Notes: generated from the letters alone by a model not told the origin. DNA of 64,000 nt from Noviluteimonas lactosilytica (GCF_020866925.1 NZ_JAJGAK010000001.1:1-64000); one strand, 5' to 3'. Shown: positions 22,008 to 31,865, counted from the first letter of the stretch. Made by a program: numbers and translations.

Positions 22008-23135
22008 TCAGCCCCCGCTGCAAAACCTCGCATAGTCGATGTAACCGGGAAAATCACGCCCGGGAGGACAGACGGGGCAATCGGGGTCCGGCGACAGGCG
22101 CGTTTCGCGGAAGCGCAGGCCCAGTGCATCGATGTGCAGCAGGCGGCCCGTCATCGGCGTGCCGAGGCCGAGCAGCAGCTTGATCGTTTCGGTCGCCTGC
22201 AGCAGGCCCACGATGCCGGGCACGACGCCGAGCACGCCGGCCTCGGCGCAATTGGGCGCGGCTTCCGGCGGCGGCGGTTCGGGGAACAGGCAGCGATAGC
22301 ACGGCGCGCTGCCGCGATGACGGCCCGCATCGAACACGCCGACCTGCCCTTCGAAGCGATGCACCGCGCCGTAGACCAGCGGCTTGCCCAGTTTCACGCA
22401 GGCGTCGTTGAGCAGATAGCGCGCGGCGAAGTTGTCGGCGCCGTCGAGGACGACATCGACGCCTTCGAGGAGGCGTTCGACATTGTCCGACGTCACGCGT
22501 TCGTTGACCGCCTCGATGCGCACGCGCGGATTGAGCGCGGCGAGCGTGTCGCGTGCGCTGTCCACCTTCGCCACGCCGATGCGCGCATCCGCGTGCAGGA
22601 TCTGGCGTTGCAGGTTGCTGCGATCGACGATGTCGTCGTCGGCGATGCGCAGCGTGCCCACGCCCGCGGCCGCGAGGTAATACGCAGCAGGCGAACCGAG
22701 GCCGCCCGCGCCGATCACGAGCACGGTCGCCGCTTCGAGTTTCTTCTGCCCCGCGAGGCCGACTTCGGGCAAGCGCAGGTGGCGCGAATAACGATCGCTG
22801 AAATCGTCGTCGAGCTCGGGCGCATCCATCGGCAGGCCCGCGGCAGACCACGCGAGCGTGCCGCCGACGACCGATGCGAGATTCGTGTAACCGCGCGCGG
22901 CCAGTGCGTCGGCCGCGAATTGCGAACGTCGACCGCTCTGGCAGATCAGCAGGATTTCGGCGTCGAGCGCGGGGAGATGCGTGGCAGGGTCGGCTTCCAG
23001 TTCGCCGCGCGCGACGCCCAATGCACCGCGCGCGGTGCCCAGTGCGCGTTCGTGCGCGTCGCGGACGTCGACCAGGAGGGCGCCGGCTTGCTGTCGCGCA
23101 AGCGCGTCGGCGGGAGTCAGTTCGTGCACGGCCAT
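22008..23135 (-). CDS. moeB: MoeB-type adenylyltransferase with N-terminal rhodanese domain
   Basis: A 375 aa protein. Residues 1-105 form a rhodanese domain with active Cys65 in ICQSGRRS. Residues 112-375 form an E1-like ThiF/MoeB domain with GAGGLGSPAAYYLA (ATP site), D-x-V-x-x-S-N-L-Q-R-Q, and zinc pairs CYRC and CPVC. The E1 part adenylates the C-terminal glycine of a sulfur carrier (MoaD or ThiS), and the rhodanese may deliver sulfur. E. coli MoeB lacks a rhodanese; here it is at the N-terminus, whereas MOCS3-type fusions have it at the C-terminus. It is next to moeA and mobA, supporting molybdopterin synthesis. Confidence 0.88.
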   Translation of the reverse strand: MAVHELTPADALARQQAGALLVDVRDAHERALGTARGALGVARGELEADPATHLPALDAEILLICQSGRRSQFAADALAARGYTNLASVVGGTLAWSAAGLPMDAPELDDDFSDRYSRHLRLPEVGLAGQKKLEAATVLVIGAGGLGSPAAYYLAAAGVGTLRIADDDIVDRSNLQRQILHADARIGVAKVDSARDTLAALNPRVRIEAVNERVTSDNVERLLEGVDVVLDGADNFAARYLLNDACVKLGKPLVYGAVHRFEGQVGVFDAGRHRGSAPCYRCLFPEPPPPEAAPNCAEAGVLGVVPGIVGLLQATETIKLLLGLGTPMTGRLLHIDALGLRFRETRLSPDPDCPVCPPGRDFPGYIDYARFCSGG

Positions 23136-23202
23136 TTGCAGATTATGCGCCTATTGAAGTGGGCGCCTATCGAAGCCGGCGCCTGTTGAAGCCCGGCGCC
23201 TC

Positions 23203-24438
23203 TCAGTAGGGCAGCACGTCGACGACATCGCCGACGGCCAACGATTGCGGGCCATCGGGCACGACGATCAGCACATCCGCCATTGCCGCGGCGCGCAGGC
23301 GATGCGAACCGGTGGCGGCGTCGGGCGTGACGCGCAGCGTGCCGTCCTCGCCTGCTTCGAGCGTGCCGCGCATGAACTCGCGGCGCGCATGTGGCTTGTC
23401 GATCGCGGCGGCCAGGCGTGCGCGGAATTGGCGGCGCGGTTCGGTGCGCCCCTGCAGGCCATCGAGCAGACGGCGGCCGAGCGTCGCATACGTCGCGAAC
23501 ACCGACACCGGATTGCCCGGCAAACCGAGGAACCGCGCGCGATCGAGTTCGCCGAACAACAACGGCATGCCCGGCTTCATGCGGACTTTCCAGAAATGCA
23601 CGCGGCCGTGCTCGGCGAGCAGCGCGGGCACGTGGTCCTTCTCGCCCGCCGACACCGCGCCGCAGGTGATCACGACATCGAAGCTCGACGCCGCATCGCG
23701 CAGCATCGATTCGATGCGCACGGGATCGTCGGGCAGCGTGGGCCACGCGGTGGGTTCGAGGCCGTCGGCGCGCAGCAGGCCCATCAACAACTCGCGGTTG
23801 CTGTCGTGGATCTGGCCGGGGTCGAGCGGCATGCCGGGCGGCACGAGTTCGTCGCCGGTGGTGAAGACCGCGACGGTCGGGCGCGCGGAAACGGTCAGTT
23901 GATCGATGCCGAGCGATGCGGTGGTGGCCACGCGCGCGGGCGTGAGCACCTGGCCCGGCGCGAGGATCGCATCGCCGGTGCGGACGTCTTCGCCCGCGCG
24001 TCGCACGTTGGCGTGCGCGCGGATGCCGGCGGGGATCGCGATGTTCTCGCCATCGACGCGAACGACTTCGCGGATGACGACGGTGTCCGCGCCCTCCGGC
24101 ATCGGTGCGCCGGTGGTGATGCGCACGCATTCGCCTTCGCCGACGCGCAGGCCGAGCGCGCGGCCGGCGAATTGTTCGCCGACCAGGCGCAGCGTCGTTT
24201 CACCCGCGGCGACATCCGCGTGGCGCACTGCGTAGCCGTCCATCGCGCTGTTGTCGAACGGCGGCAGCGGCATCGGTGCGATCACGTCCTGCGCGAGGAT
24301 GCGCTGGTGCGTGCGCGCTATCGCGAGTCGTTCGGTCGGAAGGCGGTTCGCCGCGGCGATCGTGTCGACGATCGACCGGGCTTCGTCGAACGTGAGTTGG
24401 GTCGGGAAGGTGTTGTCGCGCATGGGGTCGTCGCGCAT
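23203..24438 (-). CDS. moeA: Molybdopterin molybdenumtransferase MoeA
   Basis: Inserts molybdate into adenylated molybdopterin. The protein is 411 aa (E. coli 411). PPFDNSAMDGYAV, ITTGAPMPEGADTVV, TGDELVPPG, the ITCGAVSAGEKDHV loop and FLGLPGNPVSVF are all present, with a C-terminal beta-barrel domain. The start at 24438 lies one base after the mobA stop; Met6 is an alternative. Downstream is moeB on the same strand, so mobA-moeA-moeB form an operon. Confidence 0.95.
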   Translation of the reverse strand: MRDDPMRDNTFPTQLTFDEARSIVDTIAAANRLPTERLAIARTHQRILAQDVIAPMPLPPFDNSAMDGYAVRHADVAAGETTLRLVGEQFAGRALGLRVGEGECVRITTGAPMPEGADTVVIREVVRVDGENIAIPAGIRAHANVRRAGEDVRTGDAILAPGQVLTPARVATTASLGIDQLTVSARPTVAVFTTGDELVPPGMPLDPGQIHDSNRELLMGLLRADGLEPTAWPTLPDDPVRIESMLRDAASSFDVVITCGAVSAGEKDHVPALLAEHGRVHFWKVRMKPGMPLLFGELDRARFLGLPGNPVSVFATYATLGRRLLDGLQGRTEPRRQFRARLAAAIDKPHARREFMRGTLEAGEDGTLRVTPDAATGSHRLRAAAMADVLIVVPDGPQSLAVGDVVDVLPY

Positions 24439-24439
24439 G

Positions 24440-25012
24440 TCAGGGCAGCGTGGCGCCGGCGGCCGCGAGGTCGTCGGGCGTGTTGAGGTTGCCGAAGCGC
24501 ACGCCTTGGAGGCGGATGCGCGGCATCGACATCGTGTGTTGCAGGGATTGGATGGCCAGGTCGTCCGCGTCGCGCGAAGCCAGCGCCTTGCGCAGCGCTT
24601 CGACGTTCCAGAGCGCGACCAGCGGTTGCACGCCATCGTCGTCCTCGATGCTCGCGCCCTGCCCGCCGGCGCTTTCGAGCGTCGCGACCAGGCAATCGTT
24701 GACGAAGACGAGATCGACGGGAACGGTGAGCATCCACGGCGTCGTGCACGCGGCGGCGAGCGCATCGAGACCACCGATGGGGCCGAGGTCCGGCGTGCGA
24801 TCCGGCACCGCGATGTAACCGAGGGATTCGAATCGCGCGAGATCGCGGTTCGCGCTGACCAGCACCTGCGACACGTCGCGTTCGAATCGCTGCGCGAGCC
24901 GCTGCACCTGCGGCACGCCGCCACGCACGATCCACGCCTTGTCGCATCCGCCGAGCCGCGTGCCGCGACCACCGGCGAGGATCCCGAGCGCGATGTCGCG
25001 CGGGGCGATCAC
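24440..25012 (-). CDS. mobA: Molybdenum cofactor guanylyltransferase MobA
   Basis: Attaches GMP to molybdopterin to make the MGD form used by DMSO-reductase-family enzymes. The protein is 190 aa. The nucleotide-binding start reads LAGGRGTRLGGCDKAW, a variant of the usual LAGGxSxRMGxDKA with Leu for Met and an extra-small G-G-C stretch. DLGPIGGLDALAAA and VPVDLVF follow as expected. First gene of mobA-moeA-moeB. Full length; the substrate assignment rests on the cluster. Confidence 0.9.
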   Translation of the reverse strand: MIAPRDIALGILAGGRGTRLGGCDKAWIVRGGVPQVQRLAQRFERDVSQVLVSANRDLARFESLGYIAVPDRTPDLGPIGGLDALAAACTTPWMLTVPVDLVFVNDCLVATLESAGGQGASIEDDDGVQPLVALWNVEALRKALASRDADDLAIQSLQHTMSMPRIRLQGVRFGNLNTPDDLAAAGATLP

Positions 25013-25037
25013 CGTGGCGCGCTCGCTTGCACGGCGA

Positions 25038-26441
25038 TCACTTGCCGCGTTTGACGTGCCGCATCAGGCGGCGCTTCTTCGCGACCTGGCGCTGGCTCAG
25101 CGGGCCCTTCGGCTTGTCCTTGTACGGGTTCTCGCCTTCCTTGAAGACGAAACGCACCGGCGTGCCCACGAGCTTGAAGCGCTTGCGGAAGAAGTTCTCG
25201 AGATACCGGCGATACGAATCCGACAGCGTGCGCAGGCGCGTGCCATGCACGATGAAGGTCGGCGGGTTCTCGCCACCCGGATGCGCGAAGCGCAGCTTGG
25301 CGACGTGGCCGCGCACGACCGGCGGCGGATTGGTTTCGTAGGCGACTTCCAGCGCGCGCGTGATCTCGGCGGTGCTGAACTGGCGCGTCGCCGAGGCGTG
25401 CGCGCGATGCACCGCCTTGAACAACTCGCGCAGGCCCGAACCGTGCAGCGCGGAGATGCGCACCGCTTCGGCCCAGTCGACGAACGAGAGCTTGCGCGCC
25501 AGCAGCGCTTCGGTCTGCTGGCGCTGGTAATCGGTCTGGTGGTCCCACTTGTTGACCGCGACGACGAGCGCGCGGCCGGAGTCGAGCACCGCGCCGAGCA
25601 CGCTTGCGTCCTGCTCGGTCACGCCTTCGCTGGCGTCGAGCATGATCACCGCGACCTGGCACTGTTCGATCGCCTGCAGCGTCTTGACGATGGAGAACTT
25701 CTCCACCGCTTCCTCCACGCGCCCCTTGCGACGCAGGCCGGCGGTGTCGATCAGGCGGTACTTGCGACCGTCGCGCTCGAGGTCGACGGCGATCGAATCG
25801 CGCGTCGTGCCCGGCACGTCGGAGGCGATCATCCGTTCTTCGCCGAGGATGCGATTGACCAGCGTCGACTTGCCGACGTTCGGGCGGCCGACGAACGCCA
25901 GGCGCATGCGCTCCGGATCGTCGTCGAGGATCTCGGCGTCGCCGTCCTTCGGCAACACGGCGAGCGTGCGCGCGAGCAGCGTGTCGATGCCGGTCTTGTG
26001 CGACGACGACACCGCGAGCACGTCCTTGAAGCCGTAGCGCGCGAAGTCGTTGAGCGCGGCCTGGACGTCGAGGCCGTCGATCTTGTTGACGACCAGGAAC
26101 GTGGGCGTGTCGATCTTGCGCAGCCACGCGAGGATCTCGTCGTCGAGCGCGGACGCGCCTTCGCGACCATCCACGATGAAGAGGACCACATCCGCTTCTT
26201 CGGCGGCCGCGCGCGACTGGCGCGCGGTGGCGCCGGCGAGGCCTTCTTCGATGCCGGCGATGCCGCCGGTGTCGACGAGCACGAACGGGCGCTCGGGATC
26301 CAGGCGGCACACGCCGTAGTTGCGATCGCGGGTGACGCCGGGTTCGTCGTGCACGAGTGCATCGCGCGTGCGCGTCAGTCCGTTGAACAGCGTCGACTTG
26401 CCGACGTTCGGGCGGCCCACCAGGGCAACGAGAGGAAGCAT
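25038..26441 (-). CDS. der: Ribosome biogenesis GTPase Der
   Basis: An essential GTPase for 50S maturation. The protein is 467 aa with two tandem G domains: GRPNVGKST at residues 9-17 and again near 177, each followed by a DTGG/DTAG switch and N-K-x-D (NKID; NKWD). A KH-like C-terminal domain ([20 protein letters not shown]) and a basic tail follow. It is the last gene of the run yfgM-bamB-der, the usual gammaproteobacterial order. AGAGGAAG gives a strong ribosome binding site context near 26431. Confidence 0.96.
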   Translation of the reverse strand: MLPLVALVGRPNVGKSTLFNGLTRTRDALVHDEPGVTRDRNYGVCRLDPERPFVLVDTGGIAGIEEGLAGATARQSRAAAEEADVVLFIVDGREGASALDDEILAWLRKIDTPTFLVVNKIDGLDVQAALNDFARYGFKDVLAVSSSHKTGIDTLLARTLAVLPKDGDAEILDDDPERMRLAFVGRPNVGKSTLVNRILGEERMIASDVPGTTRDSIAVDLERDGRKYRLIDTAGLRRKGRVEEAVEKFSIVKTLQAIEQCQVAVIMLDASEGVTEQDASVLGAVLDSGRALVVAVNKWDHQTDYQRQQTEALLARKLSFVDWAEAVRISALHGSGLRELFKAVHRAHASATRQFSTAEITRALEVAYETNPPPVVRGHVAKLRFAHPGGENPPTFIVHGTRLRTLSDSYRRYLENFFRKRFKLVGTPVRFVFKEGENPYKDKPKGPLSQRQVAKKRRLMRHVKRGK

Positions 26442-26462
26442 GCTGGGTTCGCCCGTTTGCCT

Positions 26463-27662
26463 TTATTGGAGGCGGAAGGCGCTGACCTCGCCGTCGATGT
26501 TCTGCACGAGCAGCACGCCGTCGGCGACGACCGGCGCGGCCTTGACCGCTTCGCCGCCCACGCGCATGCGCGCGGCGAACTGGCCGTTGTCCAGGCGCAG
26601 CCAATGCACGTAGCCGTCGAAGTCGCCGACGACGGCGTAATCGCCCTGCACCGCCACGCCCGTCAGGCTGCGACGCGCCAGGCCCGGCTGCGACCACAGC
26701 GAACCGCCGGTGGCCTTGTCGATCGCCCACACGGTGCCGGCCGGATCGGCGACGACGACGCGATCGCCCGCGCTGCCGACGCGGCCCGCGCCGCCGTTCT
26801 CGCGCTGCCAGATCGGACGGCCGGTCGGGCCGTCGATCGCCATCGTCTGGTTCTTGAAGCTCGAGGCGAAGATCGTCGTGCCGTCGAGCACGGGCGCGCC
26901 GTCGATGTCGGCCATGCGATCGAGTTCGCTGCGGCCTTCGGGCTGCGCGACGGCCTGTTCCCACAGCAGGCGGCCGTCCTGTTCGGACAGCGCGACGAGC
27001 GTGCCGTCGTCGTTGCCGACGAACACGAAGCCCGGGCCCACCAGGACCGAATCGTTGCCGCGCACGGTGAGCGACGGCAGGTCGCGCGACCAGAACCAGC
27101 GACGCTGGCCCGATGCGGCGTCGAACGCGGTGACGCGGCCGTCGTTGCTGCGCACGAACACGAGACCATCGGCGATGACCGGCGCTGCGATCACTTCGGC
27201 GCCGACCCGGCCCTTCCACTTCTCGGCGCCGCTCGCGGCGTCGAGCACGATCACTTCGCCGTCGAGCCCGCCGACCGCGACCAGGCCGCTGCCCGCGCCG
27301 GGACCGCCGGACAGGCGCACGCGCGGCTTGTCTTCGATTTCTTCGGGTTCGTAGACCCACTGCTGCGCACCGGTCTGGAGGTCGAAGGCGCGCACGCCGC
27401 CATCGATCGCGGCGACGAAGACGCGGCCGTCGGACACGACAGGCCCCTGGCGGACGCCGGTGTTGCCTTCGCCGTCGCCGGCATCGACCGACCACATCTT
27501 CGACACGTTGACGGTGGGCGTGAGGTCGACGAGTTCGGCGGGTTCGGCCGCCTTCTTGTCGTCCTTCGCGCCGAACCAGCCCTTGATCGTGGTGCAGCCG
27601 CCGAGGACGACGACGCAGGCGAGCACCAGCGCGACGCGCTGGATCGTGTGACGGTTGCGCAT
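26463..27662 (-). CDS. bamB: Outer membrane assembly lipoprotein BamB
   Basis: Beta-propeller lipoprotein of the BAM complex that folds outer-membrane proteins. The protein is 399 aa. The signal peptide ends in lipobox V-L-G-G-C with Cys23. PQQ-like blades repeat through the mature part (VFVAAIDGGVRAFDLQTG, VIVLDAASGAEKW, and so on). The start overlaps the stop of the upstream gene (TGATG), so expression is coupled, and der follows 21 bases downstream. Confidence 0.95.
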   Translation of the reverse strand: MRNRHTIQRVALVLACVVVLGGCTTIKGWFGAKDDKKAAEPAELVDLTPTVNVSKMWSVDAGDGEGNTGVRQGPVVSDGRVFVAAIDGGVRAFDLQTGAQQWVYEPEEIEDKPRVRLSGGPGAGSGLVAVGGLDGEVIVLDAASGAEKWKGRVGAEVIAAPVIADGLVFVRSNDGRVTAFDAASGQRRWFWSRDLPSLTVRGNDSVLVGPGFVFVGNDDGTLVALSEQDGRLLWEQAVAQPEGRSELDRMADIDGAPVLDGTTIFASSFKNQTMAIDGPTGRPIWQRENGGAGRVGSAGDRVVVADPAGTVWAIDKATGGSLWSQPGLARRSLTGVAVQGDYAVVGDFDGYVHWLRLDNGQFAARMRVGGEAVKAAPVVADGVLLVQNIDGEVSAFRLQ

Positions 27663-28300
27663 CAGCTACGGGCCTCCGGACCGGCCGGAGTGCCACCGAC
27701 CTGGATAAGCTTGAGTTCGACGAGGCGCCGCGCAGGCGTCGCAACGTCCAGTTTCACCAGCGCCTGCGCGTATGCCGCGCGCGCTTCTTCGATCTTGCCG
27801 AGCGCGTAAAGCGCATCGCCGCGCGCTTCGATCGCGGCGGCGCCTTCGGGCTTGTCGCCGAGCAGCGCCAGCGCTTCCTGCGCCTTGCCCGCGTCGAGCA
27901 ACAGGCGCGCGGTGCGCGAACGCACGACCGACATGATCGCCGCGTCCTTCGACTGCACGCCACGGAGCGTCGCGATGGCGGCGTCGCGGTCGCCCGCGTC
28001 GACCTGCGCACGCGCGAGCTGCATGCCCGCAAGCGCTGCGTAGTCGGAATCCTGTTTTGCGAACTTCGCGTATTCCGCGCTCGCCTTCTTGACGTCGTTC
28101 GCGCCGAGCGCGGCGACGACCGATGCGTACTGCTGGCCCATCTGGGCGCGCTGGCCTGCCTGGTGCTGCTGCCACCAGTTCCAGCCGCCGATCACGGCCA
28201 GGCCCAGTGCGATGCCGGCGATCAGGCCGGCGCCGTTCTGGCGCAGCCAACCGCGGACGCGTTCGCTTTGTTCGTGCTCGTCGAGCAAATGGTCGACCAT
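27662..28300 (-). CDS. YfgM-like ancillary SecYEG subunit (TPR protein)
   Basis: A 212 aa inner-membrane protein with a cytosolic basic N-terminus, one helix (residues 26-46: GLIAGIALGLAVIGGWNWW) and a periplasmic TPR domain (60-200). DEHEQSERVRGWLRQNG is typical of YfgM, which in E. coli joins SecYEG with the chaperone PpiD. Its place before bamB and der is the conserved order. AGAGG upstream supports the start at 28300. Confidence 0.85.
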   Translation of the reverse strand: MVDHLLDEHEQSERVRGWLRQNGAGLIAGIALGLAVIGGWNWWQQHQAGQRAQMGQQYASVVAALGANDVKKASAEYAKFAKQDSDYAALAGMQLARAQVDAGDRDAAIATLRGVQSKDAAIMSVVRSRTARLLLDAGKAQEALALLGDKPEGAAAIEARGDALYALGKIEEARAAYAQALVKLDVATPARRLVELKLIQVGGTPAGPEARS

Positions 28301-28396
28301 GCTGCCTCTTGGGCTAAGGGGGACGAAGTGCGATGGACCGCACGCGAGCGCGTGCGTTGCACTACGCCGCAGCCCGGCTCGCGGACTACCCGCGCG

Positions 28397-29257
28397 TCAG
28401 TCGCGGACCGGCGCCAGGGAGCCGTCAGAGGATACCGTAAAGCGCGCGACGTTCGCTCGGCGGAACGGCGCCGTGTCCAGTGCGCGATCGCCGCGCTGGA
28501 CCATCACCGCCGAGGCATTGCCCAGCGTGATGCGGCCTACTTCGCTGGACTTGAAGGTCCGGACCTGCCCCGCGGAGAGGAGGCCTTTTTCGAGCGTGCG
28601 GCCATCGGTCGCGAGGACCTGCACCCAGCTGTCGCCCGTGAGGCGCAGCACCAGTGCGTCGCCTGCGGCGGCCTGGCGCGGCGACAGCGTCGGCGTCATC
28701 GAGGCGACGACGGTGGGTTCCTGCGCGACGGGCGCGTCGTTCTGTCCCGGCGCATCGACGGCCACCGCCGCGCTGGGCGCCGGTGCGTCGAGCGACTGCA
28801 CCGTCGCCTCGTCGTTGCGGCCCATGAGGTGCGGCTTGGTCGCCAGCCACACGGGCACGACGATCGCGGCGGTCAGCACGATGTAGACGAGGCGACGCGT
28901 GCCCTGCTCCACCAGGCGCTTCGTGCGCGGCGTGTAGCTGCGCGCCACGATGGGCGTGGGTTCGATGGGCGCGATGCCCGATGCGGCGATCGTGGTCGAG
29001 GTCACCAGGCCGAGCAGGCGCGAATAGCTGCGCAACTGGCCGCGCACGAAGACCGGCGCACCGAGGCGACTCCACTCTTCGGCTTCGAGCGCCTGCACGA
29101 CGCGCACCGGCATCTTCAGGCGTTCGGACACGTCTTCGATCGACAGGCCCGCGGCCTCGCGCGCCTTGCGCAGACGCGCGCCGACACCCGGCTCGCCGCC
29201 GTGCGCGTAGGCGTCTTGCGCGTTTTTATCGGGTGCGTGCTCGTGTTCGCTTTTCAT
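28397..29257 (-). CDS. rodZ: RodZ-like helix-turn-helix membrane protein
   Basis: A 286 aa protein. A cytosolic helix-turn-helix (residues 22-90: GARLRKAREAAGLSIEDVSERLKM, then VRVVQALEAEEWSRLG), a basic linker, one membrane helix (about 122-140), a low-complexity Ala/Pro linker and a periplasmic DUF4115 beta domain (200-280: LVLRLTGDSWVQVLATDGR). RodZ links MreB to the cell-wall elongation machinery. The ATG overlaps the pilW stop (ATGA). A 96-base gap separates it from yfgM. The family is clear; the role in shape is by analogy. Confidence 0.88.
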   Translation of the reverse strand: MKSEHEHAPDKNAQDAYAHGGEPGVGARLRKAREAAGLSIEDVSERLKMPVRVVQALEAEEWSRLGAPVFVRGQLRSYSRLLGLVTSTTIAASGIAPIEPTPIVARSYTPRTKRLVEQGTRRLVYIVLTAAIVVPVWLATKPHLMGRNDEATVQSLDAPAPSAAVAVDAPGQNDAPVAQEPTVVASMTPTLSPRQAAAGDALVLRLTGDSWVQVLATDGRTLEKGLLSAGQVRTFKSSEVGRITLGNASAVMVQRGDRALDTAPFRRANVARFTVSSDGSLAPVRD

Positions 29258-30072
29258 GGCGACTTCGATCCCCCTGCGTTCCCCAACGCAGCACCGGGGA
29301 ACTCCTCCCTCAGGCGGCGACCGTAACGCGACGCCGCGGCGCTGTCGCCGAGTTTGTCTTCGATTTGTGACGCAAGTAGGAGCGCCTCGGCGCTCGCGGG
29401 TGCAGCGGACAAACGGCGCTCGGAGAACGCGCGCGCTTCCATGTAACGACCACCCTGGAAATTCAGTCGCGCGAGCGCGTCGAGCGCCACGGCATTCGTC
29501 GGATCCGCGTCGATCGCCATGCGCAGGTCGCGCTCGGCGCGCGTGCTGTCGCCGGCGTCGAGCGCGCAGCGGCCCGCGTTCGCCATTGCCGCGGCGGGCG
29601 TCGTGTAAGTCGGGTCCTGCAGCGCGCGGTCGAACCAGTCGAGCGATTCCTTCGCACGACCGTTCGCGCACAGCCAGGTGCCGTAGTTGTTGAGCGCGCG
29701 ACCGTCTTTCGGTGCGATCTCGGTGGCGCGCAGGTAGTAACCGCCGGCTTCCTGCGCACGGCCCTGCGCGTCCACCGCGACGGCGACCATCGTGTTGGCC
29801 GCGGCGGAATTCGGATCGACAGCGAGCCCCTTGCGCGCGTACTTTTCGGCGGCGGCGAAGTCGCCGGTGCGCAGGCGTTCCTCGGACAGCGTCAGCGAAT
29901 TGCGCGCGGTCTGGCGCTGCTTGCCCTCGGCGGTTTCGTGCACGACGACCGGTTCGGACGTGCGCTCGAAATCCCCGCGGGACGGGTCGGTCTTGATGAA
30001 AGCGACGCGCGAACAACCGGCCCCGGCAAGGGCCACCAGGACTGCGAGCGCGACGGCGTCACGCCGCCGCAT
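29254..30072 (-). CDS. pilW: Type IV pilus biogenesis lipoprotein PilW/PilF
   Basis: A TPR lipoprotein that places the PilQ secretin in the outer membrane. The protein is 272 aa from the ATG at 30072 (alternative 30093), chosen for the signal [20 protein letters not shown] with lipidated Cys20. TPR repeats run from about residue 55 to 250. It overlaps rlmN by 14 bases and rodZ by ATGA; this rlmN-pilW-rodZ order is conserved in gammaproteobacteria, which supports the assignment. Confidence 0.9.
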   Translation of the reverse strand: MRRRDAVALAVLVALAGAGCSRVAFIKTDPSRGDFERTSEPVVVHETAEGKQRQTARNSLTLSEERLRTGDFAAAEKYARKGLAVDPNSAAANTMVAVAVDAQGRAQEAGGYYLRATEIAPKDGRALNNYGTWLCANGRAKESLDWFDRALQDPTYTTPAAAMANAGRCALDAGDSTRAERDLRMAIDADPTNAVALDALARLNFQGGRYMEARAFSERRLSAAPASAEALLLASQIEDKLGDSAAASRYGRRLREEFPGAALGNAGGSKSP

Positions 30073-31213
30073 CGCCGATCCCCTGTTCGGCAAGGCGCTT
30101 GCGGAAATCCGCCTGGCGCCTGGTGCGATCGAGCACCTGCCCCTTGAGCTGGCCGCACGCAGCGTCGATGTCGTCGCCGCGGGTGCGTCGCACCGTCGCC
30201 AGCACGCGCGCTTCCTGCAAGGTTTTCTGGAACGCGCGGATGTCTTCTTCCGGCGAACGCTCGAAGCGCGTGCCCGGGAAGGGATTGAAGGGAATCAGGT
30301 TGACCTTGGCCGCGTCCTTCATCTGCACGGCATTGTCGAACTTGTGCATCAACCGCGCCAGCTGCTTCGCATGCTGCGGCTGGTCGTTGACGCCCTTCAT
30401 CAACGTGTATTCGAAGGTGATCGACGTGCCCTTCTTGCGCGCGGCGTAGCGCACGCACGAGTCCATGAGCTCGGCGATCGGGTACTTCTTGTTCAGCGGG
30501 ACGAGCTCGCTGCGCAACTCGTCGTTGGGCGCATGCAGCGAGACGGCGAGCGAGACGTCGCAGACTTCACCGAGCTTGTCGATCATCGGCACCATGCCGG
30601 CGGTCGACAGCGTCACGCGCTTGTTGGCCAGGCCGAAGCCCAGGTCGTCGCGCATCACGTTCATCGCGCGCACGACGTTGTCGAAGTTGGCCAGCGGCTC
30701 GCCCATTCCCATCATCACGACGTTGGTGAGCTTGCGCTGGTGGTGCGGCACGTTGCCGAGGTGGCGCGCGGCCACCCAGACCTGGCCGATGATCTCGGCC
30801 GTCGACAGGTTGCGGTTGAAGCCCTGCGTCGCGGTCGAGCAGAACGTGCAGTTGAGCGCGCAGCCCACCTGCGAGGACACGCACAGCGTGCCGCGCCCCT
30901 TGTCGGGAATGAACACCGTCTCGATGGCGTTGCCGCCATCCATGCCGAGCAGCCACTTGTGCGTGCCGTCGGCGGAAGGCTTCTCGAACTGCACCTTCGG
31001 CACCACGATCTCCGCCGCCTCTTCGAGCTTGGCGCGCAGCGCCTTGCCCAGGTCGGTCATTTCGGCGAAGTCGGTGACGTAGCGGTGATGGATCCACTTC
31101 ATCACCTGGTGCGCGCGGAAACGCTTCTCGCCGAGAGTCTCGGCGAAGAAGCGCTCCAGGCCCTCGCGATCGAGGTCGAGCAGGTTCTGCTTCTTGGCGA
31201 TCGCGTCGTTCAC
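30059..31213 (-). CDS. rlmN: 23S rRNA/tRNA adenine-C2 methyltransferase RlmN
   Basis: A radical-SAM enzyme that methylates C2 of A2503 in 23S rRNA and A37 in some tRNAs. The protein is 384 aa. The cluster motif C-A-L-N-C-T-F-C near residue 120 is complete. [15 protein letters not shown] and a C-terminal Cys in the last third (DIDAACGQL), which forms the methylated Cys, are present. It starts immediately after ndk and belongs to the same operon. Confidence 0.96.
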   Translation of the reverse strand: MNDAIAKKQNLLDLDREGLERFFAETLGEKRFRAHQVMKWIHHRYVTDFAEMTDLGKALRAKLEEAAEIVVPKVQFEKPSADGTHKWLLGMDGGNAIETVFIPDKGRGTLCVSSQVGCALNCTFCSTATQGFNRNLSTAEIIGQVWVAARHLGNVPHHQRKLTNVVMMGMGEPLANFDNVVRAMNVMRDDLGFGLANKRVTLSTAGMVPMIDKLGEVCDVSLAVSLHAPNDELRSELVPLNKKYPIAELMDSCVRYAARKKGTSITFEYTLMKGVNDQPQHAKQLARLMHKFDNAVQMKDAAKVNLIPFNPFPGTRFERSPEEDIRAFQKTLQEARVLATVRRTRGDDIDAACGQLKGQVLDRTRRQADFRKRLAEQGIGDAAA

Positions 31214-31639
31214 TTAGCGGGCGTAGACGTCGGTGGCGGGGAAGAAGTACGAGACTTCGATCGCCGCGTTCTCGAGCGAGTCCGAACCGTGCACGGCGTT
31301 GGCGTCGATCGAGTCGGCGAAGTCGGCGCGGATCGTGCCGGCAGCCGCGTCCTTCGGGTTGGTGGCGCCCATCAGGTCGCGGTTCTTCAGCACCGCGCTC
31401 TCGCCTTCGAGCACCTGGATCATCACCGGACCGGAGATCATGAAGTTCACCAGCGCGCCGAAGAACGGACGCTCGCGGTGGACCGCATAGAAACCTTCGG
31501 CTTCCTGCTTCGACAGTTGCTTCATCTTCGCGGCGACGACCTTCAGGCCGGCCTTCTCGAAGCGGGAATAGATTTCGCCGACGACGTTCTTGGCAACGGC
31601 ATCGGGCTTGATGATCGACAGGGTGCGCTCCAGCGCCAT
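31214..31639 (-). CDS. ndk: Nucleoside diphosphate kinase
   Basis: Transfers gamma phosphate from ATP to NDPs. The protein is 141 aa. Phospho-histidine H117 lies in [18 protein letters not shown] at the start and the Kpn loop ([15 protein letters not shown]) are intact. First gene of the ndk-rlmN-pilW-rodZ run. A hairpin with a T-run on the coding strand lies 63-86 bases upstream of the ATG. Confidence 0.97.
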   Translation of the reverse strand: MALERTLSIIKPDAVAKNVVGEIYSRFEKAGLKVVAAKMKQLSKQEAEGFYAVHRERPFFGALVNFMISGPVMIQVLEGESAVLKNRDLMGATNPKDAAAGTIRADFADSIDANAVHGSDSLENAAIEVSYFFPATDVYAR

Positions 31640-31701
31640 GTGGAAACTCTCCGGGCAAGGCGGGCCGCGACGGTATTCGCGCGGGCCCGAGGATAACAGA
31701 A

Positions 31702-31725
31702 AAACCCGCGACGGAACGCGGGTTT
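31702..31725 (-). terminator. Terminator-like hairpin upstream of ndk
   Basis: A perfect 9-bp stem (31702-31710/31717-31725) with a 6-base loop is followed on the minus strand by TTTTTCTG, the form of an intrinsic terminator for leftward RNA. No leftward gene lies to its right, so it either blocks stray antisense transcription or, if the ndk promoter lies further right, attenuates ndk. Confidence 0.55.
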
Positions 31726-31805
31726 AGCCGATATGGCTGGCGGCAATTCTAGCCAATGCATGCGCGTCATGCACGCGTGGAACGCAACGTCGCGTGACCG
31801 ACGGT

Positions 31806-31835
31806 TTGACGATACTCCTGCGTACGGACTAGGAT
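31806..31835 (+). promoter_or_regulatory. Candidate promoter of the PsrA-like regulator gene
   Basis: TTGACG (31806-31811), an 18-base spacer and TAGGAT (31830-31835). The last base of the -10 box is also the first base of the operator, so bound repressor would block it, fitting autoregulation. Confidence 0.5.
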
Positions 31836-31865
31836 CGAACACGCGTTTGAACCAACTGTTTGAAC
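31835..31865. promoter_or_regulatory. PsrA-like operator (GAAC-N4-GTTTG)
   Basis: TCGAAC-ACGC-GTTTGA at 31835-31850 is a near-perfect 6-4-6 palindrome, overlapped by a second arrangement GAAC-CAACT-GTTTGA up to 31863. The Pseudomonas PsrA consensus, as I recall it, is (C/G)AAAC-N2-4-GTTT(G/C), so these sites differ by about one base per half. They cover the likely transcription start. Confidence 0.55.

Noticed and set aside
28339-28356. Regulatory hairpin between rodZ and yfgM
   Set aside because: CGCACGC/GCGTGCG with a 4-base loop is common in such GC-rich spacers and lacks any further signal.
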